64,000 nt of DNA from Terriglobia bacterium. Its GTDB lineage: Bacteria; Acidobacteriota; Terriglobia; Bryobacterales; Bryobacteraceae. Below, one piece after another: positions 53,896 through 61,965 of this stretch. The translations under genes were made by a program, and so were the position numbers. Under the pieces are notes generated by a model. The model was not told the origin of the DNA, did no database searches, and saw nothing but the letters and a program-made list of their open reading frames with translations. Numbering within the stretch: the stretch's first letter is position 1; the number at the start of each line of letters is the position of its first letter. The DNA is taken from assembly GCA_020073145.1 (NCBI GenBank), contig JAIQFS010000007.1:96750-160749 (forward strand). The letters run 5' to 3'.

Positions 53896-55071
53896 ATGCG
53901 TCGCAGAGCCTGCCTGATCGGGACGCTCTGGCTCGCCGCGCTCGGTGCGGGTGGGGCCGGGGCTCAGCCGAATCGTTACGCGGACGCCCAGTCCTGGCTG
54001 TGCCTGCCGGGCCAACACGACGCCTGCGATGTCGACCTCACCACGACCGTGATTGCACCGGACGGCCAACTCAGCCGCGAAACGTGGGCCGCCGATCCGA
54101 ATGCGCCCATCGATTGCTTTTACGTGTATCCGACGGTTTCGACCGACCCGACGCCGAATAGCGACATGATCGCCGATGAGGCGGAACAGAACGTGATCCG
54201 GCAGCAGTTCGCGCGCTTTGCCTCCAAGTGCCGCCCGTATGCGCCGCTCTACCGGCAGGTCACGCTGGTTGGGCTGCGCCCATTTCTGGCGGGCACTGGC
54301 GGCGCCCTGGACCGCGGTATCCAGTATGACGATGTGCGCGACGCCTGGAATTTCTATCTGGAACACGACAACCGCGGCCGGGGCGTGGTGCTCGTTGGTC
54401 ATTCGCAAGGCTCCTTTATCCTTTTGCGGCTGATTCGGGAAGAGATTGACGGCAAGCCGGTCCAGGCGCGCCTGGTTTCGGCGATCCTGCTGGGGACTAC
54501 ACTGGCGGTGCCACGCGGAAAGGACGTAGGTGGCACGTTCCAACATGTCCCGCTCTGCCATTCCAAATCGCAAACCGGATGCGTGATCACGTATGCGTCG
54601 TTCCGCTCCACCGTTCCGCCGCCCGCCAATACGCTATTTGGCAAGGTGACCGACCCGAATCTGACAGCCGCGTGCACCAATCCCGCGGCGCTGGGCGGCG
54701 GGAGTGGGGAACTACACGCCTATCTGTCGGCGCAGGGCCGGACCATTGTGGGGGCGGCTCCGCCCCAGTCCTGGGTCACTCCGGAGAAGCAAATCGACAC
54801 ACCGTGGGTGAGCGTTCCCGGAATGCTGACGGCAGAATGCGCGTCGAATGAGAACGCGACTTACCTTGCCGTGACCGTGCGCCCCGATCCAGCCGGCCGG
54901 CGGGTTGGCGACATTCAGGGCGATCTGGCGATCGGCGGTCAGGTCCAGGCGAACTGGGGCCTGCATCTGATCGACGTGAATCTCTCGATGGGCAACCTGA
55001 TCGACATCGTGGGCCAGCAGGCGGAGGTTTGGACCACAAACTCCGCCCCTTCCGCTGGGGCGAAAAGGTAG
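53896..55071 (+). CDS. exported DUF3089-like alpha/beta hydrolase
   Basis: The 391-residue protein has a signal peptide (LIGTLWLAALGAGGAGAQ), then DCFYVYPTVSTDPTPNSDM, LYRQVTLVGLRP and the nucleophile elbow VLVGHSQGSFILLRLI with serine near residue 175. This is the pattern I recall as DUF3089, an esterase or lipase group. It has several cysteines that may form disulfides. It sits inside locus C, 12 bases after the type II gene, and has no counterpart at locus A. Confidence 0.85.
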   Translation: MRRRACLIGTLWLAALGAGGAGAQPNRYADAQSWLCLPGQHDACDVDLTTTVIAPDGQLSRETWAADPNAPIDCFYVYPTVSTDPTPNSDMIADEAEQNVIRQQFARFASKCRPYAPLYRQVTLVGLRPFLAGTGGALDRGIQYDDVRDAWNFYLEHDNRGRGVVLVGHSQGSFILLRLIREEIDGKPVQARLVSAILLGTTLAVPRGKDVGGTFQHVPLCHSKSQTGCVITYASFRSTVPPPANTLFGKVTDPNLTAACTNPAALGGGSGELHAYLSAQGRTIVGAAPPQSWVTPEKQIDTPWVSVPGMLTAECASNENATYLAVTVRPDPAGRRVGDIQGDLAIGGQVQANWGLHLIDVNLSMGNLIDIVGQQAEVWTTNSAPSAGAKR

Positions 55072-55192
55072 AGCGGTTTCGCGGCGTCCCTCCGTCGCCA
55101 CTTTGAAACGGCCTGCCATTGACAGCAGGGTACCCCGCGCGATAGTATCCGCCCCAGTAGCGTTGCTGCCGAACGACCTTGGGAGGATGACG

Positions 55193-55621
55193 ATGAGACC
55201 GAAGTTCCCCACACTGGTAACGGCCGTATTCGGTCTGCTCGTGGCCGCGGCGCCGTGTCTGGCGCATCACTCGTTTGCGGCCGAGTACGATTCGAAGAAG
55301 CCCATTACGGTGAAAGGGGTCGTAACCAAGGTGGCGTGGGTCAACCCTCACGCGTATGTTTGGGTGGATGTGAAAGACGAGAGTAGCAAGGTGACCACCT
55401 GGGCTTTCGAAACGCTGAGCCCCAACGCGCTGGCGCAGCAGGGCTGGACACGGAATTCTCTGAAGGCGGGAGATCAGGTCACCGTCGACGGCTATCTGGC
55501 CAAGGACGGCAAGCCGCTCGCGGACGGTTCGCAGCACGCCAACTCCCGGAGAATCACGCTGGCCGATGGCAGAACGGTGTTTGTGGGAACCTCCGCGGAC
55601 AGCGTGGCGCCGGGGAAATAG
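55193..55621 (+). CDS. DUF6152-like exported protein (locus C)
   Basis: The 142-residue product has a signal peptide cut near APCLAHHSFAAEYD, then GVVTKVAWVNPHAYVWVDVK, LAQQGWTRNSLKAGDQVTVD and NSRRITLADGRTVFVG. It is clearly a paralogue of the protein at 2505. The ATG at 55193 was chosen because GGGAGG at 55181-55186 is 6 bases away; the ATG at 55187 would touch the site. The type III gene starts 2 bases after its stop. Confidence 0.87.
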   Translation: MRPKFPTLVTAVFGLLVAAAPCLAHHSFAAEYDSKKPITVKGVVTKVAWVNPHAYVWVDVKDESSKVTTWAFETLSPNALAQQGWTRNSLKAGDQVTVDGYLAKDGKPLADGSQHANSRRITLADGRTVFVGTSADSVAPGK

Positions 55622-55623
55622 GC

Positions 55624-56358
55624 GTGAACCATCGTCTCCTCGGAATTCTGATCGCCGTCGCGGCAACCGCCGCGGCCCAGCCTCCTGCCGGCCGGTCGGG
55701 ACCGACTCCCGGCGGCTTTTTGCAGACCCAGGCGCCCAGCGGCCCGGCGCCCCGCACCCCCGACGGCAAGCTGGACCTTTCCGGAGTGTGGAGCCCGGGC
55801 CTCTCGTTCGCCACCATGGGAAACGTCCCCCTGCAGCCGTGGGCCGAGGCGCTCTACAAGGAACGGCAGGCGAACCTGAGCAAGGACGATCCCGAGGGCC
55901 ATTGCCTGCCCGCGGGCGTGCCGCGGATCGCGCCGTTTCCGTACAAGCTGGTGCAGACTCCCCAGTTGGTGGTGTATCTGGACGAAGGCAACGTCCATAG
56001 CTATCGCCAGTTCTTTCTCAATGGCCGAGGCCATCCCAAGGATCTCGACCCCACCTGGATGGGAGATTCCATCGCCAGATGGGATGGTGACACACTAGTC
56101 GTGGATACGATCGGGTTCAACGACAAGACATGGCTCAACGGGCGCGGCTTGCCGCACTCCGATCAACTGCACGTGATCGAACGCTACCGGCGTCCGGACC
56201 TGGGGCACCTGGAGATCGAAATCACCATGGAAGATCCCAAGGCGTTCACACAGCCTTTCACGTTCAAACGAACTCACACCCTGATGACCAACTGGGAGAT
56301 CCACGAGTATGTCTGCAACGAGTTCAATGTCGACGCCGAACACCTGGTGGGCAAGTAG
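55624..56358 (+). CDS. exported protein of the same unnamed family, type III (locus C)
   Basis: The 244-residue product starts with a GTG and has a signal peptide (LLGILIAVAATAAAQ), then DGKLDLSGVWSPG, a first cysteine in GHCLPAGVPRIAPFPYKLVQ, NGRGHPKDLDPTWMGDS, RWDGDTLVVDTIGFNDKTW, LPHSDQLHVIERYRR and a second cysteine in HEYVCNEFN. It matches the gene at 1746 in GHPKDLDPTWMG and DTIGFN. It is translationally coupled to the DUF6152-like gene. Confidence 0.86.
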   Translation: MNHRLLGILIAVAATAAAQPPAGRSGPTPGGFLQTQAPSGPAPRTPDGKLDLSGVWSPGLSFATMGNVPLQPWAEALYKERQANLSKDDPEGHCLPAGVPRIAPFPYKLVQTPQLVVYLDEGNVHSYRQFFLNGRGHPKDLDPTWMGDSIARWDGDTLVVDTIGFNDKTWLNGRGLPHSDQLHVIERYRRPDLGHLEIEITMEDPKAFTQPFTFKRTHTLMTNWEIHEYVCNEFNVDAEHLVGK

Positions 56359-56422
56359 CGGTCACGACGCCGGATCCGGAAACGACCGGTCGTGAATGCC
56401 AGCGCGCGGAGGCGCTCAATCG

Positions 56423-57157
56423 ATGAAGCGGATGCCATCACGCCTTCTGATCTCTTGGCCGATGACGGCGCTGGCGCTGATGCTGGGGTGTGCGCCGGCG
56501 GCGGCCCGAGTCTTGGACAAGAGTACGACTATCGCCGGATTGCCTCTCAACTACAAAGTGATCCTTCCTCAAGACTACGACAGCAGCAAGGCCTATCCGG
56601 CTATCCTCGCCTTCCCGCCAGGAGGCCAGGGAATGGACATGGTGTTTACCACGCTGGAACATAACTGGGCTCCGGAAGCCCAGCGGCGGGGATACCTGGC
56701 GTTTATCCCGGCGGCGCCGCTCGGGCGCTTGTTCTACCAGGACGGGGCGCGGGTATTTCCCGAATTTCTGGAACAGCTGCTGGCTGAGTACAAGATCCGC
56801 GACCGCAAGTTTCATATCGCGGGAATGTCGAATGGTGGCATCAGCGCCTTTGCCATCGCGGCCTCTTACCCGCAGTACTTCCGCTCGGTGACCGGGTTCC
56901 CCGGCTTTCTTCCCGATGCCACGCCGGCGCGTATCCACGCACTGGCGAAACTGTGCCTCTATCTTCACGTAGGAGAACTGGATGAGAGTTGGCGGCAAAT
57001 GATGGAAGAACAGGCCGCGGATTTTCGCGCGCGAGGATACACCGTGCGGATGACGGTGGAAAAGGGTGAGAGTCACGTCATCCGCGCGCTCACTGGGGAA
57101 GGCGCGGCGCGGCTGTTCGCAGAGATTGAAGAATCGCACGCGGGCTGCGGAAAGTAA
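56423..57157 (+). CDS. exported alpha/beta hydrolase (esterase-like)
   Basis: The 244-residue product has a lipoprotein-type signal (ALALMLGC), then LPLNYKVILPQDYDSSKAYP, AILAFPPGGQGMD, the nucleophile elbow IAGMSNGGISAFAIA with serine near residue 137, and a last histidine in KGESHVIRALTGEG. It resembles the esterases of the PHB depolymerase/LpqC group. GGAGG lies 10 bases before the ATG at 56423. It ends locus C, 64 bases after the type III gene. Confidence 0.85.
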   Translation: MKRMPSRLLISWPMTALALMLGCAPAAARVLDKSTTIAGLPLNYKVILPQDYDSSKAYPAILAFPPGGQGMDMVFTTLEHNWAPEAQRRGYLAFIPAAPLGRLFYQDGARVFPEFLEQLLAEYKIRDRKFHIAGMSNGGISAFAIAASYPQYFRSVTGFPGFLPDATPARIHALAKLCLYLHVGELDESWRQMMEEQAADFRARGYTVRMTVEKGESHVIRALTGEGAARLFAEIEESHAGCGK

Positions 57158-57181
57158 GGGCAGCGGACCAGGAGAGCTCGG

Positions 57182-57562
57182 TATTGTCCCGAATGCGGAG
57201 CGGAATATCGAGCCGGTTTCACGGAATGCGCGGATTGCCAGGTCCCGCTCGTGCTGGAAAAACCCCAGGAAACGAAAGTGTCCGGGAGCCCGGATCTGGA
57301 ATTGGCGACGGTGCTGGAGGGCGACGATCCCCTGATTGTCGGATCGGCGAAGGGTTTGCTGGAAGAGGCGGGCATTCCATTTCACGTTCTGGGAGAGGAA
57401 CTGGGAGTGCGGCTGGCGCCCGTGGGAGCCTTCCTTCATCCGTGGTGCCGCATCCAAGTTGCCGCCGACCGCGAGCAAGAAGCGCGAACCCTGCTTCAGG
57501 AACTGGTGGAACTCGACTCCGGCGGGAGTCTGGAAGAGCCGGATCCGGAATCCCCCGAATAG
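57182..57562 (+). CDS. zinc ribbon-DUF2007 protein without a recognisable start codon
   Basis: The frame reads YCPECGAEYRAGFTECADCQ, a normal N-terminal zinc ribbon with two Cys pairs, then a DUF2007-like domain (LATVLEGDDPLIVGSAKGLL, CRIQVAADREQEARTLLQEL). Homologues begin with ATG just before YCP, but here that codon is CGG. AGGAGA lies at 57170-57175. Between the stop of the hydrolase gene (same frame, TAA at 57155) and the ribbon there is no ATG, GTG or TTG. The first usual start is a GTG at 57251, which would lose the ribbon. The coordinates show the conserved part. Confidence 0.6.
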   Translation, partial: YCPECGAEYRAGFTECADCQVPLVLEKPQETKVSGSPDLELATVLEGDDPLIVGSAKGLLEEAGIPFHVLGEELGVRLAPVGAFLHPWCRIQVAADREQEARTLLQELVELDSGGSLEEPDPESPE

Positions 57563-57566
57563 GGTG

Positions 57567-57935
57567 TTACAGGCGGATTCTCTCGGGAGCGGGCAGGAAC
57601 ACCAGCGTGCGCAGGATGGTGGTGAGAATGGTCAGCACCACCGACCCGAAGAGCGCCGACCAAAAACCGCGAACCGAGAAGCCGGGCGTGAACAAAGAGG
57701 CCAGTTTCAACAGCAGTGCATTCACGACCAGCAGAAATAGCCCCAGGGTGAGGAACGTGAGCGGAAGGGTGAGGAACCTGAGAACGACTCCCAGCGTGCC
57801 GTTCACGATGGCGATGATTACGGTAGCGAGGAGGGCGGCACCGAAGCCGCGAACCTCGATGCCCGAAATGATTTGAGCCACGATCCAGAGGGCGAGCGCG
57901 CTGACGAACCAGCTCACAACGATGTGGAGCAGCAT
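57567..57935 (-). CDS. phage holin 4_2-type small membrane protein
   Basis: The 122-residue product has four membrane helices (IVVSWFVSALALWIVAQIIS, AALLATVIIAIVNGTLGVVL, LTLGLFLLVVNALLLKLASL, SALFGSVVLTILTTILRTLV) and fits the family first named after mycobacterial phage holins, which is widespread in non-phage genes. There are no other phage genes nearby, so it is a chromosomal membrane protein of unknown role. It converges with the zinc ribbon gene. Confidence 0.88.
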   Translation of the reverse strand: MLLHIVVSWFVSALALWIVAQIISGIEVRGFGAALLATVIIAIVNGTLGVVLRFLTLPLTFLTLGLFLLVVNALLLKLASLFTPGFSVRGFWSALFGSVVLTILTTILRTLVFLPAPERIRL

Positions 57936-57976
57936 GGCGTTCTCCTGCTACGACCAGGATAAGCCCGGACGGCGAG

Positions 57977-59578
57977 CTAGCGAGGGTTCCGGCACAACGA
58001 GGCCGCCAGCACGCCGGCCAGGGCGGATGTGGAGGCGTTGCCGGCGGCCGGGGCCCGCCACCCTACGAAGCCATCGGGACGCACCAGTACGGCGCCGGCA
58101 GGTGTGATGCCATAGGCGCCGGGAAAACCAGCGTCGGCGATCTGGTGGGCCTCGAACTCCATTCCCAACTGCCGCGCCGCATCGCGGCCGTGCTGGCACC
58201 ACGCCCCTCCCTCGGCGCCGGCCAGAAGGACAAAATGACGGCCGAAGCGGTCGAGAGTGGAAGGCGGTCCGCCATTGGCATCGAGAACAAAATGCGGAGC
58301 GCGCGTGCCGGGCCGTCCCTTGGTTTCGCGAGTCGGCTCGTGCATGCATCCATCGTCGGGACCGTCGTCTGGAATCACCGCCGCGGAGCGGTAGCGGTAC
58401 GCCAAATCGATGTCGAGATCGTTGGCCATCGGCTGGAGGCCGTCGGTTCCGAGATACGGCGCCCAACGGGTGACGTAGCGCGAATACGCCTGCTCGACGG
58501 TGAAAGCGCTGACCGGGCGGCGTTCGGCGTCGTAAGTGGAGAGCAGTTCCGGCCCGGCGATGCCTTGCAATACCAGCGCCATTTTCCAGGCGAGGTTGTG
58601 GCCGTCCTGAACCCCGGTATTGCCGCCGAAGCCCCCAGTAGGCGGCATCACGTGAGCGGCGTCACCCGCCAAGAAGACCCGGCCTTGCTGGAACCGCTCG
58701 GCCGTATCCGCGGTGGCCTGCCACTTCATCACGTTCTCGATGGTCACCGGCACGTCGTTAACACCGAGCGACGCCCGAATAAACTCCTGGCAGCGCTCAT
58801 CGGTCAGGCCGGCCCAGACGTCGGTGTCCGCGTTCGAGGGAGGACCTACCGAGTTCACCGCCAGAAACCCCGAATCGAACGGCTTCTCGATCCGAAAGAA
58901 CCCAGTGAGCTGATCGTTGTACACGTAGATCACGCTCAAATTGCGGCCGCGCAGCAGCGGCGCCATGTTGCCGCGGAAGTAGATGGTGACACTGTTCGAC
59001 AGCACGCCGTGGCCGAGCATGCGGATGCCGAGGCGGTCGCGGACCTGGCTGTGGGCGCCATCGGCCGCCACCAGGTAGCGGGCGCGAACCGTCGACGTGC
59101 GGCCGTTCTCGCGCTCGCGGATCACGGCGGTGACTCCGCTGGAATCTTGTTCGAACGAAACCAGGTCGGTGCCGAAGCGCAGTTCCGCCCCCAGCGCCTC
59201 CGCCCGCTCCTTGAGTAGCGGCTCCAGCAGTTTCTGCGTGAGAAACACCCGCACGCTGGGGCTGACGTCGCGGACGCCTTCATTGAGGTTGGGAACATAC
59301 CACGCCAGTTCCTTGCCGGCCAGCGTTTCCACCGCCATGACCGCGCCATCCTGCACGAACTGTTCGTCCGACTTGCGCAGCACCGGTTCTTCGAGGCCGA
59401 CCATGCGAAGAATCTCCATGGTTCGCTGATAGACTTGGGCGGCACGAGGATAAATCGCCGTCCCCGTATGGTGCTCCACCGCCAGCGAGCGCACACCGTG
59501 GTGCCCCAGAAACAAAGCGGTGGAAAGCCCGACGAGGCTTCCACCCGCAATCAAAACCGGTACTTCAAGGTCGGTCAT
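57977..59578 (-). CDS. FAD-dependent aromatic monooxygenase
   Basis: The 533-residue protein has the FAD motif VLIAGGSLVGLSTALFLGHH, the DG motif YLVAADGAHSQVRDRLGI, the GD motif VFLAGDAAHVMPPTGGFGGN and a C-terminal thioredoxin-like domain (RHFVLLAGAEGGAWCQHG). This is the order of the TfdB/RdmE/OxyS-type hydroxylases acting on phenols or polyketides. It is alone; no polyketide genes are nearby, so the substrate is open. Confidence 0.92.
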   Translation of the reverse strand: MTDLEVPVLIAGGSLVGLSTALFLGHHGVRSLAVEHHTGTAIYPRAAQVYQRTMEILRMVGLEEPVLRKSDEQFVQDGAVMAVETLAGKELAWYVPNLNEGVRDVSPSVRVFLTQKLLEPLLKERAEALGAELRFGTDLVSFEQDSSGVTAVIRERENGRTSTVRARYLVAADGAHSQVRDRLGIRMLGHGVLSNSVTIYFRGNMAPLLRGRNLSVIYVYNDQLTGFFRIEKPFDSGFLAVNSVGPPSNADTDVWAGLTDERCQEFIRASLGVNDVPVTIENVMKWQATADTAERFQQGRVFLAGDAAHVMPPTGGFGGNTGVQDGHNLAWKMALVLQGIAGPELLSTYDAERRPVSAFTVEQAYSRYVTRWAPYLGTDGLQPMANDLDIDLAYRYRSAAVIPDDGPDDGCMHEPTRETKGRPGTRAPHFVLDANGGPPSTLDRFGRHFVLLAGAEGGAWCQHGRDAARQLGMEFEAHQIADAGFPGAYGITPAGAVLVRPDGFVGWRAPAAGNASTSALAGVLAASLCRNPR

Positions 59579-59750
59579 CGTGGAACCATTTTTTCGGAAT
59601 GGCTACGGAAAATCAACTGCGCCTCCCGATGCTGACGCTCTTGCGCCCCGTGATATGTTGGAAAATATGCCTCCGCGGCCGCAGTGGATTGCGGGCGGAG
59701 CGTCGTCACGGGGCACACAGTTCTACGACCGGATTGAGGAGAAACCGAAG

Positions 59751-60308
59751 ATGAAACGATGTGCCGTACTGACGACCATGGCCGCTGCTTTGCTGGTTTC
59801 GGGCGCTTCCGCACAGAACGCGCCCAGCATGGCGGCAGCCGTGAAACAGAGCTACAACCAGATGAAAGGCTTGCTCACCCGAGCTGCCGAAGAGATGCCC
59901 GACGAAGGCTACAGCTTTCAGCCCACCCCCGCGGAGCGCAATTTTGGCGGTTGGGTAGCCCACGTGGCCGAATCCCAGATGAACACATGCTCCACCATCG
60001 CGGGCGCGCGCAAGAGTAGCGATGCAGGATCGAAAACCAGCAAGGCCGACTTGATGGCCGCCTTGAAGGAATCCTTCGACGCGTGCGACCCCGTATTTGA
60101 AGGATTGACCGACGCCAATGCCGCCGACGGGGTCCCCTCCTTCCGCGGTCAGGCGCCGCGTCTGACGTCGCTGTTCGGGATGCTCTCCCATGACAACGAA
60201 TGCTATGGCAGTATGGCGGTCTACCTGCGGCTGAAAGAAGTGGTGCCTCCGTCGAGCCAGCGTGGCGGCGGGCCTCGGGGCGGTCCCCGCGGCGCGAAGA
60301 AGGAGTAG
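59751..60308 (+). CDS. exported DinB-like protein
   Basis: From the ATG at 59751 (GAGGAG 9 bases upstream) the 185-residue product has a signal peptide (AVLTTMAAALLVSGASAQ) and then a DinB-type four-helix bundle: FGGWVAHVAESQMNTCS with one histidine and LTSLFGMLSHDNECYGSMAV with the second, about 95 residues later. DinB proteins bind a metal and often act as thiol transferases; an exported form is common in Acidobacteria. The C-terminus is a Gly/Arg tail. Confidence 0.85.
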   Translation: MKRCAVLTTMAAALLVSGASAQNAPSMAAAVKQSYNQMKGLLTRAAEEMPDEGYSFQPTPAERNFGGWVAHVAESQMNTCSTIAGARKSSDAGSKTSKADLMAALKESFDACDPVFEGLTDANAADGVPSFRGQAPRLTSLFGMLSHDNECYGSMAVYLRLKEVVPPSSQRGGGPRGGPRGAKKE

Positions 60309-60319
60309 CGGGCGCCGGT

Positions 60320-60760
60320 TTAGCCCGCGCGGCTCAGGACGGTGGATTCGGATCGCGCCGTCACCACGAGGTTATTGAGTACGATCCGGTGCACTTTCAG
60401 CAGGAGATCGATTTCCTGCAGAGGCACCTCCAGAGTCGCGGCGATCTGAGCGGGAGTGCTGCCGTGACGGTGCATTCGCAAGGCCTGGGATCGTTTACAG
60501 ATGTTGAGTCCAGGTTTGGGCGGGGCCGGCAGAAAAGAGACCGGGGGCTGCTGTTGAATCTCGCGAATCTCAGCCTCCAGGCCCTCCATGCCGGCGCGTG
60601 CGGTGACGAATGCAGCTTCCAGGCGCGCATGACGTGCCTGGGTTCGCCGCTCCAAGATGCCGGCTACGGACTTGGCCTGAAACAGCGCCAGGAAGCTCAG
60701 CCCGACCCCGGCCAATCCGAAACTGCAGATTACGGCTAACGGCAATACTGTCGAGTCCAT
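60320..60760 (-). CDS. membrane-anchored coiled-coil protein, last gene of the actin-like operon
   Basis: From the ATG at 60760 (GGGGAGG 5 bases upstream) the 146-residue product has an N-terminal membrane helix (LPLAVICSFGLAGVGLSFLA), a coiled coil (about 35-70: RTQARHARLEAAFVTARAG) and a C-terminal part like a small helix-turn-helix (ALRMHRHGSTPAQIAATLEV, PLQEIDLLLKVHRIV), as in DUF2802 proteins. It lies 17 bases after the actin-like gene. It could anchor the filament at the membrane. Confidence 0.75.
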   Translation of the reverse strand: MDSTVLPLAVICSFGLAGVGLSFLALFQAKSVAGILERRTQARHARLEAAFVTARAGMEGLEAEIREIQQQPPVSFLPAPPKPGLNICKRSQALRMHRHGSTPAQIAATLEVPLQEIDLLLKVHRIVLNNLVVTARSESTVLSRAG

Positions 60761-60777
60761 CAGAACCTCCCCAGGCC

Positions 60778-61779
60778 TCAGCAGAGCGCGGCCATCAATG
60801 CGCCCCGCGCCGTCGAATTCAGGGCATCCGACGACATGCGGACTTCGGAAAGCTTCACCGGAAAGTCGCTGGCGCGAAGGACTTTTCCGAAAAGATCGAT
60901 AAAGCCTCTGGGCATGGCCGTTCCGCCGCTCAAGACTAAGGGAATGGCCTGATCCAGCTTGGGCAAACGCTGGGTGGCGGAGATGTGTCCGCGCAATGCA
61001 TCTACCAGGTGAGCGATCATCTCCTCGTAGTAGACGGTTAGGGCGTTCTGGACGCGGTCGCCGTTCAAGCCGTTGAGAAAAAATGATTGTTCCTTTTGTA
61101 TGCGCAAGCGGGTCGCCAGTTCGCCGGTCACCTCGGCCGCCTTGGAGTCGATGTAATCGCCGGCTCTGGGAACGCTGAAGCTGATGACGGGCACGGAGAG
61201 CACGGCCAGGCAGACGTTGCACAGGCCGCTGCCGCAGGAGATGCCGATGCCGGTATAGTTGCAGCCTCCTAGCTCGCCAAAGACCACGGCCAAGCCCTCC
61301 TCGATGGGAGACGCATCGTAGCCCAGGTCGGTCAGAATCTGGCGGATCGACGCCTCATGGTAGGCGATACCGCCTTCGCCATCGGGGCCGGCGGCAGGCA
61401 CGCTGAAGAAGACCTTTTGACCTTCGACCGCAGGCCGTCCCACCAGTTTTGTAATGATCCGCCGTACCACGGCCAGGCTGTGCGGTTCCAGAGGATTCAG
61501 CACGCCGTTGCGCATGGGCCGCCGCGTTTCCACGTGAAAGACTTCGGCGAATTTCTGGGCATCGTTCCCCGCCACCACCATCTCGGACCCCTGCACCTCA
61601 TGGAATACGCTTTCCCGCTGCAGCAGGCTTTCGGCGAGTTTAGAATGGGGCAGCGTCACGAAGGCGTTGAGTTCGGCCTCGTATTGGTACTTCCGCTCGG
61701 CGTTGCGGGCTACCACGATGCGGCTGGTCCCGACGTCTAATCCCACGGGCTGGGCATAGTCTGGTTCGCTCTTAGTCAT
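60778..61779 (-). CDS. actin-like ATPase (MreB/MamK-like)
   Basis: The 333-residue protein has the actin-fold motifs: phosphate-1 GLDVGTSRIV at residues 13-22, VFFSVPAAGP, the connect-type SPIEEGLAVVFGEL with E160/E161, phosphate-2 GIGISCGSGLCNV at 177-189 and the adenosine motif LVLSGGTAMPRG at 281-292. Order and length (RAGDYID, RIQKEQSFF) are nearest to MamK and MreB. The usual aspartate of phosphate-2 (DIGGGT) is missing. AGGGAAAG precedes the ATG. It is the third gene of a four-gene operon that includes two coiled-coil proteins and a small membrane protein. Confidence 0.85.
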   Translation of the reverse strand: MTKSEPDYAQPVGLDVGTSRIVVARNAERKYQYEAELNAFVTLPHSKLAESLLQRESVFHEVQGSEMVVAGNDAQKFAEVFHVETRRPMRNGVLNPLEPHSLAVVRRIITKLVGRPAVEGQKVFFSVPAAGPDGEGGIAYHEASIRQILTDLGYDASPIEEGLAVVFGELGGCNYTGIGISCGSGLCNVCLAVLSVPVISFSVPRAGDYIDSKAAEVTGELATRLRIQKEQSFFLNGLNGDRVQNALTVYYEEMIAHLVDALRGHISATQRLPKLDQAIPLVLSGGTAMPRGFIDLFGKVLRASDFPVKLSEVRMSSDALNSTARGALMAALC

Positions 61780-61803
61780 CGATCTTTCCCTAGTAACTGT
61801 TCT

Positions 61804-61956
61804 CTATTCAAATGGAAGAAGCTCTTCGCGGCGACTCTGGTCCGCGAACCGCCTGATTCTGCGCACGACGTCGCGATCCAATGGCGGCGGTTTGGTCCCC
61901 AGCCTGGCCCACGCGGCCAACACCAGGATGATCAGGCAAGCACCAGCGACCAACAC
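61804..61956 (-). CDS. small single-pass membrane protein in the actin-like operon
   Basis: A GTG at 61956 opens a 50-residue frame: VLVAGACLIILVLAAWARLG, a membrane helix, then TKPPPLDRDVVRRIRRFADQ and SRREELLPFE with stop at 61804. AGGGGG lies about 6 bases upstream. It fills the gap between the coiled-coil gene (9 bases) and the actin-like gene (24 bases), so it is very likely real. The basic, helical tail on the inside may bind the filament. Confidence 0.65.
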   Translation of the reverse strand: MLVAGACLIILVLAAWARLGTKPPPLDRDVVRRIRRFADQSRREELLPFE

Positions 61957-61965
61957 CGCTTCCCC

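Noticed and set aside
57567..57935. Prophage because of a holin-like gene
   Set aside because: The family is widespread in chromosomes and no other phage gene is in the window.
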